NCBI RefSeq assembly: GCF_003028855.1
Contig: NZ_CP028324.1
Location: 6,262,001 to 6,326,000, forward strand
DNA: 64,000 nucleotides
Direction of reading: 5' to 3'
Source: Pseudoduganella armeniaca
Lineage (GTDB): Bacteria > Pseudomonadota > Gammaproteobacteria > Burkholderiales > Burkholderiaceae_D
Part shown: positions 15,929 to 26,269 of the stretch, piece by piece
Layout of the letters: every line of letters begins with the position of its first letter
Position numbering within the stretch: the stretch's first letter is position 1
Position numbers and translations under genes: made by a program
Notes under the pieces: model-generated
What the model was told of the DNA's origin: nothing
Databases searched by the model: none
What the model saw: only the letters and a program-made list of their open reading frames with translations

Positions 15929-17424
15929 CTGAGGCCGCCTTCCAATCCTGACGGCACAGGGCCGACGTCGGCGGCCTGCCGGTCAGGGAAGCCCGACCGC
16001 CATCGCGGCGCGACCTCGGCCGAATTCTGCGCGGCGTACCAGCACGACGGCGAGCCCTGCCAGCAGCAGCATCCAAGTACCTGGCTCGGGGATTGCGGCG
16101 ACGCCAACCGCGTACTCGAAGCCGAATCCGCCCGGCTCGGCCAGCGTGAAGCCGGCCGAGATCAACAGGTCCTGATTCCCCGCGGCCAGCATGTCGAGCA
16201 CAAGGCTGCGGCGGTCAAAGAACAGCTGGGCGTCCGCGACGCTGGTAAAGGTCTGCGAGAACACCTCGGTACCGTGGCTGCGCACGATCAGTTCCAGTTC
16301 CGTGAAACCGGCGCCCTCCGTCACCGAACCCAGCAAGCCCAGGGTCAGGTGGCCCGGGAGGTCGGTCGCAAACACGAAGTTCGCCGCCGTGACGTAGGTA
16401 TAACCGGTGCCGTCGCTGCCATCGGCTGGGAAACTGCCGGCCATCGTGCCGATTCCGACCACCCGGCTGTCCGCCAGGGCCGCGGCAACGGCCGGCGCGC
16501 CGGCCAGCGCGTCGCCGACCACGCCCGTTGCTGGCCCGGCGAGGGCGTACGAGAGCGCCTGGTAACCCGACGCCGGCCCCATCAGTCCGTAACGATTCCC
16601 ACCCACGTTGGCCGACGAGGCCGTACGCACCGTGCCGCCAGTGGGCGCGCCCGCCCGGGTCTCGACCGTCATGCCCGCCGCGCCAGTCGAACTGCTGACC
16701 GACGATGCCACGCCGGAGTCGCCCTGCGCGGTGGCATACGCGTAATTGCTCGCTGCGCCCTGGGCCCACGAGCGGGCGGTGGCATCGGCCTGCAGGCCCG
16801 TGGCCTCGGCGTTCGCAAGGCTGCTGCCGCCATTGCCGGTGCTGCGGGCCTCGACCAGGGCCGATGCCGTGCCCAGCAGCACACCGGTACCGCCAACCGC
16901 TTCTCCCCGCGCCTGCGCGGCGCCGGCGGCGGTGGCGCGGCTGACGACGTCGGCACGGCCGCCATCGGCCAGGCCGAGGTAGGCGGCGCCGCCCCGTGCC
17001 GAGGCGACACTATCGGCGCGGACGGCAGACTCCACGGAAGAGCGGGCCCGGGCATCGCCGCCCATGCCGTGGCTGCCGGCAGCACTGTCGCCACCGGCAC
17101 CGCCCTGCGCAGTGACGATGCCATTGGCAGACGCTGCCGTCCGCAGCGCCAGCATCGCATCGGCGGCACCGCCCGCGCCCGCCGTGGCGGCGCCCGAGCC
17201 CTGCCCGCCGCCGCCGCCATAGGCGCCGACGTGTACGGTCAGGAAGCCGGTGGCCCCACTGTCGGCCAATGTCAGATGAGAGCTGGCGAGGCCACCCGGG
17301 GCGGCGAAACCGTCGTCGCTGCCTCCGCCCATGCCGCCGAACGCTTGCTGCGTGAGTGTCAGGATACCGTCATTGCTGCCGCTGACGGCATCGACCAGAA
17401 CGGCCGCGCCACCGATACCGCCCG

Positions 17425-17445
17425 CCGCCCCTGCTGCCCGAAGCC
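17425..17445 (-). other. Frameshift junction 1 in glycine-rich gene
   Basis: Upstream, the protein reads TGGTGGFG and then loses its glycine pattern. The -1 frame continues as AAGAAGGIGGAAVL and onward to the PEP-CTERM end. Restoring one G in the GGG of the phrase TTCGGGCAGCAG repairs it. Confidence 0.7.
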
Positions 17446-20029
17446 ACCGGTGCCGCCGGTGGCCCGGGCGGTAGCGGCAATGGCTTCGCTGCGGCCGACA
17501 GCCCTGGCACGCGCCGTGGCGCTGCCGCCGGCGCCGGCCTGGTACCCGCTGCCGCTGGCATTGCCACCGGCTCCCCCGCTCGCCATGGCCACGCTGATCA
17601 TCGCGCCGCCACTGCCGCCGCTGCCGATGGCGGTACTGCTGGCCCGACCCTGGCCGCCAGCGGCGCCGTTGCCGGAGAGATGGCTGCCACCGTTGCCGCC
17701 ATAGCCCTGCGCGGTCGTGTCCATCGAATGCTGGGAGGAGGCATGGACAGTGGCCGTTCCCAACGCCCCGGCAGTGGCCGTGCCGATACCGGCCGGACCA
17801 CCGCCGCCACCGGCATTCCCGCCCGCGCCGCCGGTTGCCGTCGTGGCCAGCGACAGGCCGGCCGCATTGCTGTTGACGAGCGTCAGGGTGACGTCGGCGC
17901 TACCGGCGGCCCCACCCCTGCCGTCCGCACTGTCGCCACCGCGGCCGCCGCGGCCGTTCAGGCTGATGGTCATGGCGCCATTGGTGCTGCCTTGTGCGTT
18001 ATTCAACAGCACGACCTCGCGCCCCGCGCCACCGTCGGCGCCGTTGCTGCCGGCGCCGCCATCGCCGCCGCCGACCGTGGCGGCAAGCGTCAGGTTGCCG
18101 CTTTCGCCGCTGCCGCGCAGGGTGGTGGTCGCGGCGCCGCCGTTGCCGCCGCGTTGGCCTCTGCCCGAGCCGCCAGCGCCAGCGCCTCCCCTGGCGCTGC
18201 CCATCAGGGTGAGAGCACCGGGGTCGCGCAGCGTGCCGGTGGCACTGGCGCTCGCCGCGCCCCCATCGGCCCCGGTGCCGCCGCTGCGGCCGGCCCCGCC
18301 ATTGCCGCCCTGCGCACCTACCGAGCCATACAGGCTATCGGGCCCAGCAATCGTCAGCACGGCATCGGCCATGCCGCCGGCGCCCGACCGGCCAATCGCG
18401 TCGCCCAAGGCATTCTGACTGCCGCCCTGGCCACCATAGGCAACACTGGTGCCGCGCACGCCCGTGTCCGACGCGGACAGTGTCAACGCGGTCCTGGCAT
18501 TGCCGCCGGCACCGGCTTGGCCGTTTCCTGTCGCCCCACCGGCGCCGCCGGTGGCCACGATCGTGCTGTCGAGTCGGGTCATGAGCGCGCTTGCGCCGTG
18601 CTCGGCGCGGGCATCGCCGCCACGCCCGCCGTTGCCGACGCCTGTCGCATTACCGCCCTGCCCGCCGCTGGCGCTCAGGGCAACCTGGATACTGCCGGGC
18701 GCAATGTCGATGCCGGGGTTGGCCAGCGTGAGGCGGGACAGTGCGGCGCCGCCAGCGCCGCCGTTGCCACTGTAGGCCGCGCCACCGTTCCCGCCGATCG
18801 CCGCCTGCCCCAGGTAGAGCTTGCCGCTGGTGCGACCACTGACCGTGTCGATCGCACTGGCGGCCGCTCCGGCGCCGCCCGGGCCCGAACTGATGCGCCG
18901 CACATCGCCACCGGCACCGCCGCGCTGGGTAACGGTGACGGACAGCAGGCTGTCGGACGTACCGGTCGAGCTGCCGGCGGCACGCGCCGTTGCCTGCCCG
19001 CCAGCGCCGCCACCGCCGTTCCCGCCTGCGCCGCCCTGCCCGCCGACTGCGTCCGCCTCGACGTTGACGATGGCACCGGCACCGCTGCCGCTGGCGACCG
19101 TGCGGGCGTTGCCGCCTCGCGCGCCCGCCGGCCCACGGCCACCAATGCCGCCGAGTCCGAACGCGCGCACTGCCAGAGTGCCGTCTTGCACCGTGCCGTC
19201 GACGGATGCGTCGGCTCTGCCGCCATCCGCCGCCGCGCCCGTCAAGCTCGTGCCGCCATTCCCGCCGACCGCCACGCTGGCCAGATCGAGCCGGGCTGCT
19301 TTTGTATCGATCAAGGTGAGGTTGCTGTGCGCCTGGCCGGCCCTGCCGCCAGCGCCGCTGTCGCTGGCGCCGCCGGCACCGCCGTACGCGATCTGGTCCA
19401 GTGTCAGCCTGCCGGCGCTGGCGCCACTGACCGCGTTGACGAGGTGCGAATCGGCGCCGGCGCCGCCCTTCGCGCCGCCGCTGGCGAATCCGCCGGCGCC
19501 GCCCTGCTGTCCGACGCCCACGTGCAGGTCGCCGCCAGTCGCGCTGCCTGTGGCGGCCGCGACGGCGCGCCCGCCGGCGCCTGCCTCGCGGCCCGTACCG
19601 GTGGCCTGGCCGCCTTCACCGCCGGTTGCGGACGCGTTCAGGACCGAGCCTTCGGTGCCGGTCGCATGGCCCTCGATATGGCTGTCGGCGCGCGCCCCGG
19701 CGGCACCCCGGCCGACCGCGCTGCCACCGCCCTGGCCGCCCTGGGCCACCGCGCTACCATTGACCGCGGCGCCACGCAGCATCGCCGATGCCGTCGCCGT
19801 GCCGCCAGCGCCACCGGTGCCCCTGCCTGCAGCGAGCCCGCCGGCACCGCCGGTGGCACTGACATTCGCCGTCACCGCGCCCAGCCCCCGTACCGTCGCG
19901 CCGACCCTGGCGGTGCCGCCGTTGCCCGCGACCAGGCCGCTGCCGCCATTGCCGCCAGCAGCACTGGCAAAGCCGCGGACGGGCGCACCGGCGACCGTCG
20001 AGCCCAGCTGCAGGTTGCTGGCGGCCGCG

Positions 20030-20040
20030 CCACCCCGCCC
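20030..20040 (-). other. Frameshift junction 2 in glycine-rich gene
   Basis: Upstream reads GSGATGAGG, then glycine-poor residues until a stop. The other frame continues GGAAASNLQLGS and onward. Adding one G to the G4 run (C4 at 20033-20036 on the plus strand) restores continuity. Confidence 0.7.
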
Positions 20041-20978
20041 GCCCCTGTCGCGCCCGAACCTGCGTCGCCTCCCCTGGCCCCCAGGCTTGCTTCCAGCGTG
20101 CTGGCGGCATGGTCGGTCAATACCAGGCTGCTGCTGGCCGCTCCGCCCGCGCCGCCGGGACCGCCCGCGCCGCCGATGGCGCCACTGCTGTCGGGGCTGT
20201 GCCCGCCGGCCCCACCGTACGCTTCCTGCGCGAGCGTCAGGGCGCCCGACGTCCCGCCGCTGACCTGGTTTGTCATGGCGCTGGCCGCGCCCGCCGCGCC
20301 GGTACCGCCGCGCGCGTCGCCACCGCTGCCGCCGGTCTGCTGGGCGCTGACATTGACGGCACCGATGGCCGATTGCCCGCTGGCGACGGCGCGGGCCGAG
20401 CCCGCCTGCCCGCCGGCGGCCCCGACACCCATGGCGCCGCCACCTGCACCACCGGTCGCGACGGCTTGCGCCACGACATCGGCACTGCCCTGCCCGATCG
20501 CCTGGGCCAGCGCGCTGGCATTCCCGCCAGTGCCGCCTGCCGCGCCGGCGCCAGCCATAGCGCCTGCGCCAGGGATGCCGGCATTACCACCGTGGCCACC
20601 CAGCGCCCTGGCCCACGCTGCCGCAGCGCCGGAAGCGGGCTGTGCAATGGCCGTCGCGGCTGCGCTGCCGCCATTACCGCCCGCCCCCGCGGCGCCACCG
20701 TTCTGCCCGGGCGCGCCGGCAGCGCCGTCGCCGCCCTGGCCGCCACCGCCGCCGCGGGCATCGGCCGAATTGAGCGGGCTGTTATCGGGCCCCGACACGG
20801 CCACCGCCGGCTGGCCGGGACCGCCGGCCGTGCCGGGTGCGCCAGGGCTGGCCCCGGGCGTGCCCGGGGCACCCGTGACTTCGACGGCATGGGCCGCGCC
20901 GATGACCAAGCTCAGCAGCAACACAGCCAGCCGCAATGCACATGTTTTGACAGTACTCAGGCAGGAAAACGAGTGCAT

Positions 20979-21162
20979 GGCGAACCCTCACTGTTTGAGC
21001 TATACCGTGACTTGGTGGCTGTGGTGGCGCCACCACAGGCGCTGGCGGCGGTGCTGCTGCCCGTGCCGGGCCGATTGCGCCGCACTTGCAAACATGCTAT
21101 CCACTACAAGCGGGCCGGACGTTGGTGGCGTGGACTCACTGATCGGAAATTATCGGATCGAT
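20979..21162. promoter_or_regulatory. Divergent intergenic region with 18-bp perfect palindrome
   Basis: The gap separates the glycine-rich gene (minus) from the regulator gene (plus). It contains TGTGGTGGCGCCACCACA at 21020-21037, perfectly self-complementary and 42-59 bp from the start of the glycine-rich gene. It is a candidate operator, perhaps for the adjacent wHTH regulator; this is inference from position. Confidence 0.4.
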
Positions 21163-22560
21163 ATGTCTGAAAATCCTTTAGCGGACCTGAATCCGGACTT
21201 AATAATGTCTGACCGCCCACCCATCCAGATCGGCTCGTTCGAGCTGTGGCCGGCCGCACGGCGCCTGCGCCAGCATGGCAAGGCCGTGGCCATCACGGGG
21301 CGCGCCTTCGACGTGCTGGCCGTGCTGGCCGCACGTCATCCGGACATGGCACGCAAGAGCGAGCTGATGACCGCGGTATGGCCGGGGCTGGTCGTGGAAG
21401 ACAACAACCTGCAAGTGCAGATTTCGTTGCTGCGCAAGATCCTGGGGCGCGACGCCATCGCCACGGTGCCCGGCTTCGGCTATTGCCTGAACCTGGCGGT
21501 GACGACCGGTGCCGGCACGACGGGCACGCCCCGGCACGGCACTGCCGGCAGCTTGCATGGGCGGGCCACGGACCTGGCCGAGCTGAGCGAGCTGGTGCGG
21601 GAATACCGCTTGGTCACCCTGGCGGGTGGTCCCGGTGTCGGCAAGAGTACCCTTGCACGCCATCTGCCGGCGCCGCCAGCCGCGGAGCTGACGTGGATCG
21701 ACCTGGCCGACTGCATCGACCCTACCGGCCTGCTGCAGGCATTCGCTGGCGCGGTCGAGGCCGGGAGTGCCGGCGAGAAGGATAGCGTCACCCTGCTGCG
21801 TCAGTTGGGTCGCCGCCCCGGTCTGCTGGTGCTCGACAATGCGGACCGGGTCGCCCGCCTGCTGGCGCCCATCGTCGAGGAATTGCTGGCCCATGGCGCG
21901 GTGCACGTGCTCGTCACGACACAGGTGCGCCTGCATTTGCCCCAGGAACACGTCTATCGGCTGACGCCGCTGGCGGTGCCGCCGCACGGCACCCCGCTGC
22001 CGGAGGCGCGGCAATACGGCGCGCTCGACCTGCTGGACGCGCGCGCACGCGGACACGACCACCGCTTCGCGCTGACGCCAGCAGTACTGCCCGACGCTAT
22101 CGAACTGTGCCGCCAGCTGGACGGGCTGCCGCTGGCGCTCGAGCTGGCGGCGGCACGCATCCCGGCGCTGGGTGTGGCCGGCGTGCTGCAGCGGATGGAT
22201 GAGCGCCTGACAGTGCTGGCCACCAGCCATGAAGGCGTGCCGGCACGCCAGCGCAGCCTGCAGGACGCCATCGCCTGGAGCTGCGCGCTGCTGGCGCCGG
22301 ATGAGCGGGCCCTGTGGTGCGAAACGGCACGGCTGCCGACACCGTTCCTGCTGGAAGACCTGATCGCCGTCGGCCCCGCACGCGACATCGGCCGCACCCT
22401 CGACTTGCTGGGCACCCTGGTGGAGCGTGGGCTGCTCAGGTTCGATACGGAGCCGGCCCCCTGCTATCGGCTCGATGCATCGCATCGGCTGTTTGCGCAG
22501 GCCGTATCGGCGGCACCAGGGGGAACGGAGCGGATGCCGCAAAAAGAAAAAGGGCCATGA
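21163..22560 (+). CDS. Winged-helix regulator with AfsR/NB-ARC-like ATPase domain
   Basis: A 465-residue protein. Residues about 15-115 form an OmpR/PhoB-type winged helix (IGSFELWPAARRLR, then VWPGLVVEDNNLQVQISLLRK and VPGFGYCL), as in CadC/SARP-like regulators. It is followed by a P-loop ATPase (AGGPGVGKSTL, then LLVLDNADR as Walker B and LPLALELAAARI), as in predicted ATPases of the AfsR/STAND class. There is no C-terminal TPR region, so it is short for STAND regulators. The start is taken at ATG 21163 (GGA six bases upstream); ATG 21205 is an equally possible in-frame start. It is divergent from the glycine-rich gene, which it may control. The last codons lie inside a terminator hairpin. 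Confidence 0.85.
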   Translation: MSENPLADLNPDLIMSDRPPIQIGSFELWPAARRLRQHGKAVAITGRAFDVLAVLAARHPDMARKSELMTAVWPGLVVEDNNLQVQISLLRKILGRDAIATVPGFGYCLNLAVTTGAGTTGTPRHGTAGSLHGRATDLAELSELVREYRLVTLAGGPGVGKSTLARHLPAPPAAELTWIDLADCIDPTGLLQAFAGAVEAGSAGEKDSVTLLRQLGRRPGLLVLDNADRVARLLAPIVEELLAHGAVHVLVTTQVRLHLPQEHVYRLTPLAVPPHGTPLPEARQYGALDLLDARARGHDHRFALTPAVLPDAIELCRQLDGLPLALELAAARIPALGVAGVLQRMDERLTVLATSHEGVPARQRSLQDAIAWSCALLAPDERALWCETARLPTPFLLEDLIAVGPARDIGRTLDLLGTLVERGLLRFDTEPAPCYRLDASHRLFAQAVSAAPGGTERMPQKEKGP

Positions 22561-22580
22561 TCGCTCATGGCCCTTTTTCT
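22545..22580. terminator. Bidirectional intrinsic terminator overlapping a stop codon
   Basis: Stem AGGGCCATGA / TCATGGCCCT (22551-22560 and 22565-22574), loop TCGC, flanked by A-runs on the left and T5 on the right. It can end the regulator transcript (plus) and the tRNA-Thr transcript (minus). The regulator's TGA stop forms part of the left arm. Confidence 0.85.
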
Positions 22581-22585
22581 AGTGC

Positions 22586-22661
<76 letters not shown>

Positions 22662-22715
22662 GTAACTGGTCGGAATGGGCTTACTGCCGCGATCCCTTGC
22701 GGTCGCGATTATACG

Positions 22716-23231
22716 CTATTTGATACGCGTCAGGGTAGGACGGCCGCCCTTTTTGGGACCGTCGCCGCCGTCTTCCGGACCGTTGCCGTCATCGGCAGGA
22801 CGCGGTGCTGGTGCGGGTGCCAGGGTGGGCGCGGGTGCTGCCGTGGGCGACGGCACCGAGGACAGGATCGGCGCTGCCGGCTCTTCCGCGGCGGTCGGCG
22901 CCGGCGGCGCGGCGGCGCCCAGCAGCGGCTCGAAGGCCATGCCTTGGCCGTTTTCGTTGGCGTAGATCGCCATGACGTTGTTAACCGGGATAAAGATCTC
23001 GCGCGAGACGCCGCCGAAGCGGGCGTGGAAGCGGATGCTGTCGTTGTCCATCTTCAGGCCCGACGTGGCGCCGTAGCTGATGTTGAGGACGATTTCGCCC
23101 TTCTTGACGTATTCCATCGGCACGGTGGTGGACGAGTCGACTTTCACCGCCAGGTAGGGCGTGTAGCCGCTGTCGGTGCACCATTCGTAGATGGCGCGCA
23201 GCATGTAGGGCTTGGTGGAGATTTCGGACAT
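22716..23231 (-). CDS. sspB: ClpXP protease specificity-enhancing factor SspB
   Basis: A 171-residue adaptor that delivers ssrA-tagged and other substrates to ClpXP. The conserved N-terminal domain is plain (KPYMLRAIYEWC, TPYLAVKV, IVLNISYGAT, FGGVSREIFIPV). A Pro/Ala/Gly-rich linker follows, and the C-terminus GGRPTLTRIK matches the ClpX-binding tail of E. coli SspB. The start is the ATG at 23231; a TTG two codons upstream is not needed. It is downstream of sspA in the usual order. Confidence 0.96.
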   Translation of the reverse strand: MSEISTKPYMLRAIYEWCTDSGYTPYLAVKVDSSTTVPMEYVKKGEIVLNISYGATSGLKMDNDSIRFHARFGGVSREIFIPVNNVMAIYANENGQGMAFEPLLGAAAPPAPTAAEEPAAPILSSVPSPTAAPAPTLAPAPAPRPADDGNGPEDGGDGPKKGGRPTLTRIK

Positions 23232-23322
23232 AGACAATGCGGTAACGGTGCAGGAGAGTGCAAGAACAAGCGGGGGCCGCGGTGGCGGCCCCGGTACTTC
23301 GGAGATTACGCGAAAGCGCCGA

Positions 23323-23934
23323 TCAGCGGCGCATCACTTTCTCGGACGGGGTCAGCGCTTCGATATAGGCCGGGCGCGAGAAGATGCGTTCGGCATATTT
23401 CATCAGCGGTGCGGCCGTCTTCGACAGTTCGATACCGTAGTGGTCCAGGCGCCACAGCAGCGGGGCCACGGCCACGTCCAGCATCGAGAACTCGTCGCCC
23501 AGCATGTACTTGTTCTTCAGGAACAGTGGTGCCAAGGTGGTCAGGCGGTCGCGGATTTCGGCGCGGGCCTTGTCGTGGCTCTTGTCGTTCGTCTTGTTGC
23601 GTTCGCTTTCCAGCGTATGCACGTGGACGAACAGCTCTTTCTCGAAATTGAACAGCATCAAGCGAGCACGGGCGCGCATCAGCGGGTCGGCCGGCATCAG
23701 CTGCGGATGCGGGAAGCGCTCGTCGATGTATTCGTTGATGATGTTCGATTCGTACAGGATCAGTTCACGCTCGACCAGGATGGGCACCTGGCCGTATGGG
23801 TTCATCGTCGAGATGTCTTCCGGCTTGTTGAACAGGTCGACGTCGCGCACTTCGAAATCCATGCCTTTTTCGAACAGAACCAGACGGCAGCGCTGGGAAA
23901 ATGGGCAGGTGGTGCCCGAGTAGAGAACCATCAT
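23323..23934 (-). CDS. sspA: Stringent starvation protein A (GST-fold)
   Basis: A 203-residue glutathione-transferase-fold protein that binds RNA polymerase in enterobacteria and affects stress and starvation gene expression. It shows the thioredoxin-like N-terminus (LYSGTTCPFSQRCRL), the NPYGQVPILVE segment and the helical C-terminal domain with DEFSMLDVAVAPLLWRL. It lies between petC and sspB on the same strand, as in many Burkholderiales. The gap to petC is 128 bp, so it may have its own promoter. Confidence 0.96.
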   Translation of the reverse strand: MMVLYSGTTCPFSQRCRLVLFEKGMDFEVRDVDLFNKPEDISTMNPYGQVPILVERELILYESNIINEYIDERFPHPQLMPADPLMRARARLMLFNFEKELFVHVHTLESERNKTNDKSHDKARAEIRDRLTTLAPLFLKNKYMLGDEFSMLDVAVAPLLWRLDHYGIELSKTAAPLMKYAERIFSRPAYIEALTPSEKVMRR

Positions 23935-24062
23935 TTTGGTAGTTCCTTAGAAACAAAGGGGGCGAGACCGCGAACGGTTCACCCCAGTTGGGCCACCCAC
24001 TTGCGGCGGGCAGCGCAAAAATCCGTGCCGACGGATCTTGCGAGCCGCCGGCACAACGCTAA

Positions 24063-24827
24063 TTATTTGACCTCTTTCCAGTACGAGGCGTTCAATCGCC
24101 AGGCCAGGAATGCGAACACGGTCATGAACAGCAGCACCCAGACGCCCAGACGCTTGCGCGTCTGCTGGGCCGGTTCCGCCATCCACTCCATGTAGCCGAC
24201 CAGGTCCGCCACCGCGGTGTCGAACTCCAGCTTGCTCATGGTGCCAGGCGTGATCTGCTCGAAGCCGGCAAATTTGTGGATCTTCTTGCCGGCGTCATGC
24301 GGATCTTGCTCTTCTACCATCTTTGCGCCCTGTATCCCTTGCAACTGCCACAGCACGTGTGGCATGGCCACGTTCGGCACCACCAGGTTGTTGAACCCGG
24401 TCGGCCGCGTGTCGTCCTTGTAGAAGGTACGCAAGTACGTATACAGATAGTCGCCGCCAGAACCGGCCGGGCTCGCCTTCGCGCGGGCGATCACGGACAG
24501 ATCGGGCGGAATCACGCCAAACCAGGCCTTGGCATCCTTGGCCGGCATGGCGGTCGTCATCATTTCGCCTACTTTCTCGCCCGTAAACAGCAGATTGTTC
24601 TTGATCTGCTCTTCCGACAGGCCGAGGTCGCGCAGGCGGTTATAACGCATCGAAGACGCATTATGACAGTTCAGGCAGTAATTGACGAACAACTTGGCGC
24701 CATTTTGCAAGGCAGCCATGTCGTGCGAGCGGTCCGGCGCCCGGTCCAGCGGGTGGCCACCCTCGTTCGCGAAGGCCAGCGCGGGCAGCAGCGCCAGCAG
24801 TGCAAGAATTTTCTTGTGGAAATTCAT
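24063..24827 (-). CDS. petC: Cytochrome c1 of the bc1 complex
   Basis: A 254-residue periplasmic haem c subunit of ubiquinol:cytochrome c reductase. A signal peptide (ILALLALLPALAFA) is followed by the haem motif CLNCH (Cys51, Cys54, His55). A C-terminal anchor (GVWVLLFMTVFAFLAW) holds it to the membrane. The start is the ATG at 24827 behind AAGGA. It follows petB closely and completes petABC. Confidence 0.97.
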   Translation of the reverse strand: MNFHKKILALLALLPALAFANEGGHPLDRAPDRSHDMAALQNGAKLFVNYCLNCHNASSMRYNRLRDLGLSEEQIKNNLLFTGEKVGEMMTTAMPAKDAKAWFGVIPPDLSVIARAKASPAGSGGDYLYTYLRTFYKDDTRPTGFNNLVVPNVAMPHVLWQLQGIQGAKMVEEQDPHDAGKKIHKFAGFEQITPGTMSKLEFDTAVADLVGYMEWMAEPAQQTRKRLGVWVLLFMTVFAFLAWRLNASYWKEVK

Positions 24828-24855
24828 TCTTCGTATCCTTTGCGGTTCGATGGGC

Positions 24856-26268
24856 TCAATGGGGGTGGAAAGTGACGCGATCCGGCACTTTCTTGAACGT
24901 GCCCATCTCACTCCACCACGGCATCAGCAGGAAGAACGCGAAGTAATACAGCGTGCACACCTGCGACACGATCGTGCCGATCACGCTCGGTGGCTGCGTG
25001 CCCAGGTAGCCCAGCGCCAGGAAGGCGATCGCCAGCAGCAGGTACAGGTACTTATGCCACTGCGGACGGTAACGGATCGATTTCACCGGCGAATGGTCCA
25101 GCCATGGCAGGAATGCCAGGATGACAACGGAACCGCCGAAGAACACGACGCCCCAGAATTTCGCGTCCAGCACCTGCGGCAGCATGCCGACGATGGCCAG
25201 CAGCGCGATGACCGCGATGACGGCCTTGGTCTGGAACGCCAGGCGCGACTTCAGCCACAGGAACGCGACGTAGGCCGCAACCGCCCCCATCAGCACCCAC
25301 ATGAAGTCGGCGGTGGTGGCGCGCAGCACCGAGTAGAACGGCGTGAAGTACCAAGTCGGCGCGATGTGCAGCGGGGTCTTCAAGGAGTCGCCCGGCAGGA
25401 AATTGTTGTATTCCAGGAAATAACCGCCCATTTCCGGCGCGAAGAACACGACGGCCGAGAAGATCAGCAGGAAGACCGACACGCCGAACAGGTCGTGCAC
25501 CGTGTAGTACGGGTGCGAAGGGATCGAGTCGACCGGATGGCCGTCCGGGCCCAGGTTCTCCTTCACCTCGATGCCGTCCGGATTGGACGAGCCGACTTCG
25601 TGCAGCGCGATCAAGTGGGCGGCAACCAGGCCCAGCAGCACCAGCGGGATGGCAATGACGTGGAACGCGAAGAAGCGGTTCAGGGTGGCATCGGAAACGA
25701 CGTAGTCGCCGCGGATCCACAGCGACAGGTCCGGGCCGATCAACGGAATGGCACCGAACAGGTTGACGATCACCTGCGCGCCCCAGTACGACATCTGGCC
25801 CCATGGCAGCAGGTAGCCGAAGAAGGCCTCGGCCATCAGGCACAGGAAGATGGCGAAACCGAACAGCCAGATCAGCTCGCGCGGCTTGCGGTACGAACCG
25901 TACAGCAGCGCCCGCGTCATGTGCAGGTAGACGACGATGAAGAACGCGGAGGCGCCGGTGGAGTGCATGTAGCGCACCAGCCAGCCCCACGGCACTTCAC
26001 GCATGATGTATTCGACGGAGCCGAAGGCCAGGTTGGCGTCCGGCTTGTAGTGCATCGTCAGGAAGATGCCGGTGACGATCTGCAGCACCAGCACGAACAT
26101 GGCCAGCGAGCCGAAGATGTACCAGTAATTGAAGTTTTTGGGGGCATAGTAACGGCCCCACTGGTCGTTCCACAGCTTGGTCAGCGGGAAGCGATCGTCG
26201 ACCCAGCCCAGCGCTTTTTGCGCCGCCGGTGCGTCGGCCGGGAATTTCGTCTCCTTGAATGCCCCCAT
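24856..26268 (-). CDS. petB: Cytochrome b of the bc1 complex
   Basis: A 470-residue multi-span membrane protein carrying the two b haems and the quinone sites. Familiar cytochrome b segments are seen: WNDQWGRYYAPKNFNYWYIFG, RYMHSTGASAFFIVVYLHMTRALLYGS, FGYLLPWGQMSYWGA and the haem-ligand helix with FAFHVIAIPL...AAHLIALHEVGSSNP. The PEWY-type loop appears as APTWYFTPF. The start lies right beside the petA stop, consistent with one operon. Confidence 0.97.
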   Translation of the reverse strand: MGAFKETKFPADAPAAQKALGWVDDRFPLTKLWNDQWGRYYAPKNFNYWYIFGSLAMFVLVLQIVTGIFLTMHYKPDANLAFGSVEYIMREVPWGWLVRYMHSTGASAFFIVVYLHMTRALLYGSYRKPRELIWLFGFAIFLCLMAEAFFGYLLPWGQMSYWGAQVIVNLFGAIPLIGPDLSLWIRGDYVVSDATLNRFFAFHVIAIPLVLLGLVAAHLIALHEVGSSNPDGIEVKENLGPDGHPVDSIPSHPYYTVHDLFGVSVFLLIFSAVVFFAPEMGGYFLEYNNFLPGDSLKTPLHIAPTWYFTPFYSVLRATTADFMWVLMGAVAAYVAFLWLKSRLAFQTKAVIAVIALLAIVGMLPQVLDAKFWGVVFFGGSVVILAFLPWLDHSPVKSIRYRPQWHKYLYLLLAIAFLALGYLGTQPPSVIGTIVSQVCTLYYFAFFLLMPWWSEMGTFKKVPDRVTFHPH

Positions 26269-26269
26269 G

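Larger units (their letters stand above)
15983..20978 (-). pseudogene. Giant glycine-rich PEP-CTERM exported protein, two frameshifts
   Basis: Three minus-strand segments (20978 to about 20035, about 20035 to 17430, about 17430 to 15983) read as one protein if one G is restored at each junction. The total is then 1665 codons plus stop. It begins with a signal peptide (hydrophobic core AVLLLSLVIGAAHA), continues as hundreds of GGxGG/GGAGG repeats alternating with Ala/Ser/Thr-rich strands, and ends IPEPGTWMLLLAGLAVVLVRR, a textbook PEP-CTERM exosortase signal. The repeat style recalls mycobacterial PE_PGRS only by convergence. It is probably a secreted, surface-anchored structural or biofilm protein. 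A good ribosome site (GAGGG) precedes the ATG. Whether it is truly broken or reflects missed bases in G-runs is unresolved. Confidence 0.7.

Noticed and set aside
17400..20900. Repetitive GCC/GCCGCC pattern considered as a CRISPR or tandem DNA repeat
   Set aside because: There are no constant-length repeats and spacers; the periodicity is explained by Gly-Gly-X coding on the minus strand.
17680..21162. Plus-strand extension of the wHTH regulator frame across the glycine-rich gene
   Set aside because: The stretch before 21163 is the complement of glycine repeats (Ala/Pro-rich) and has no domain; the regulator's own HTH starts right after 21205.
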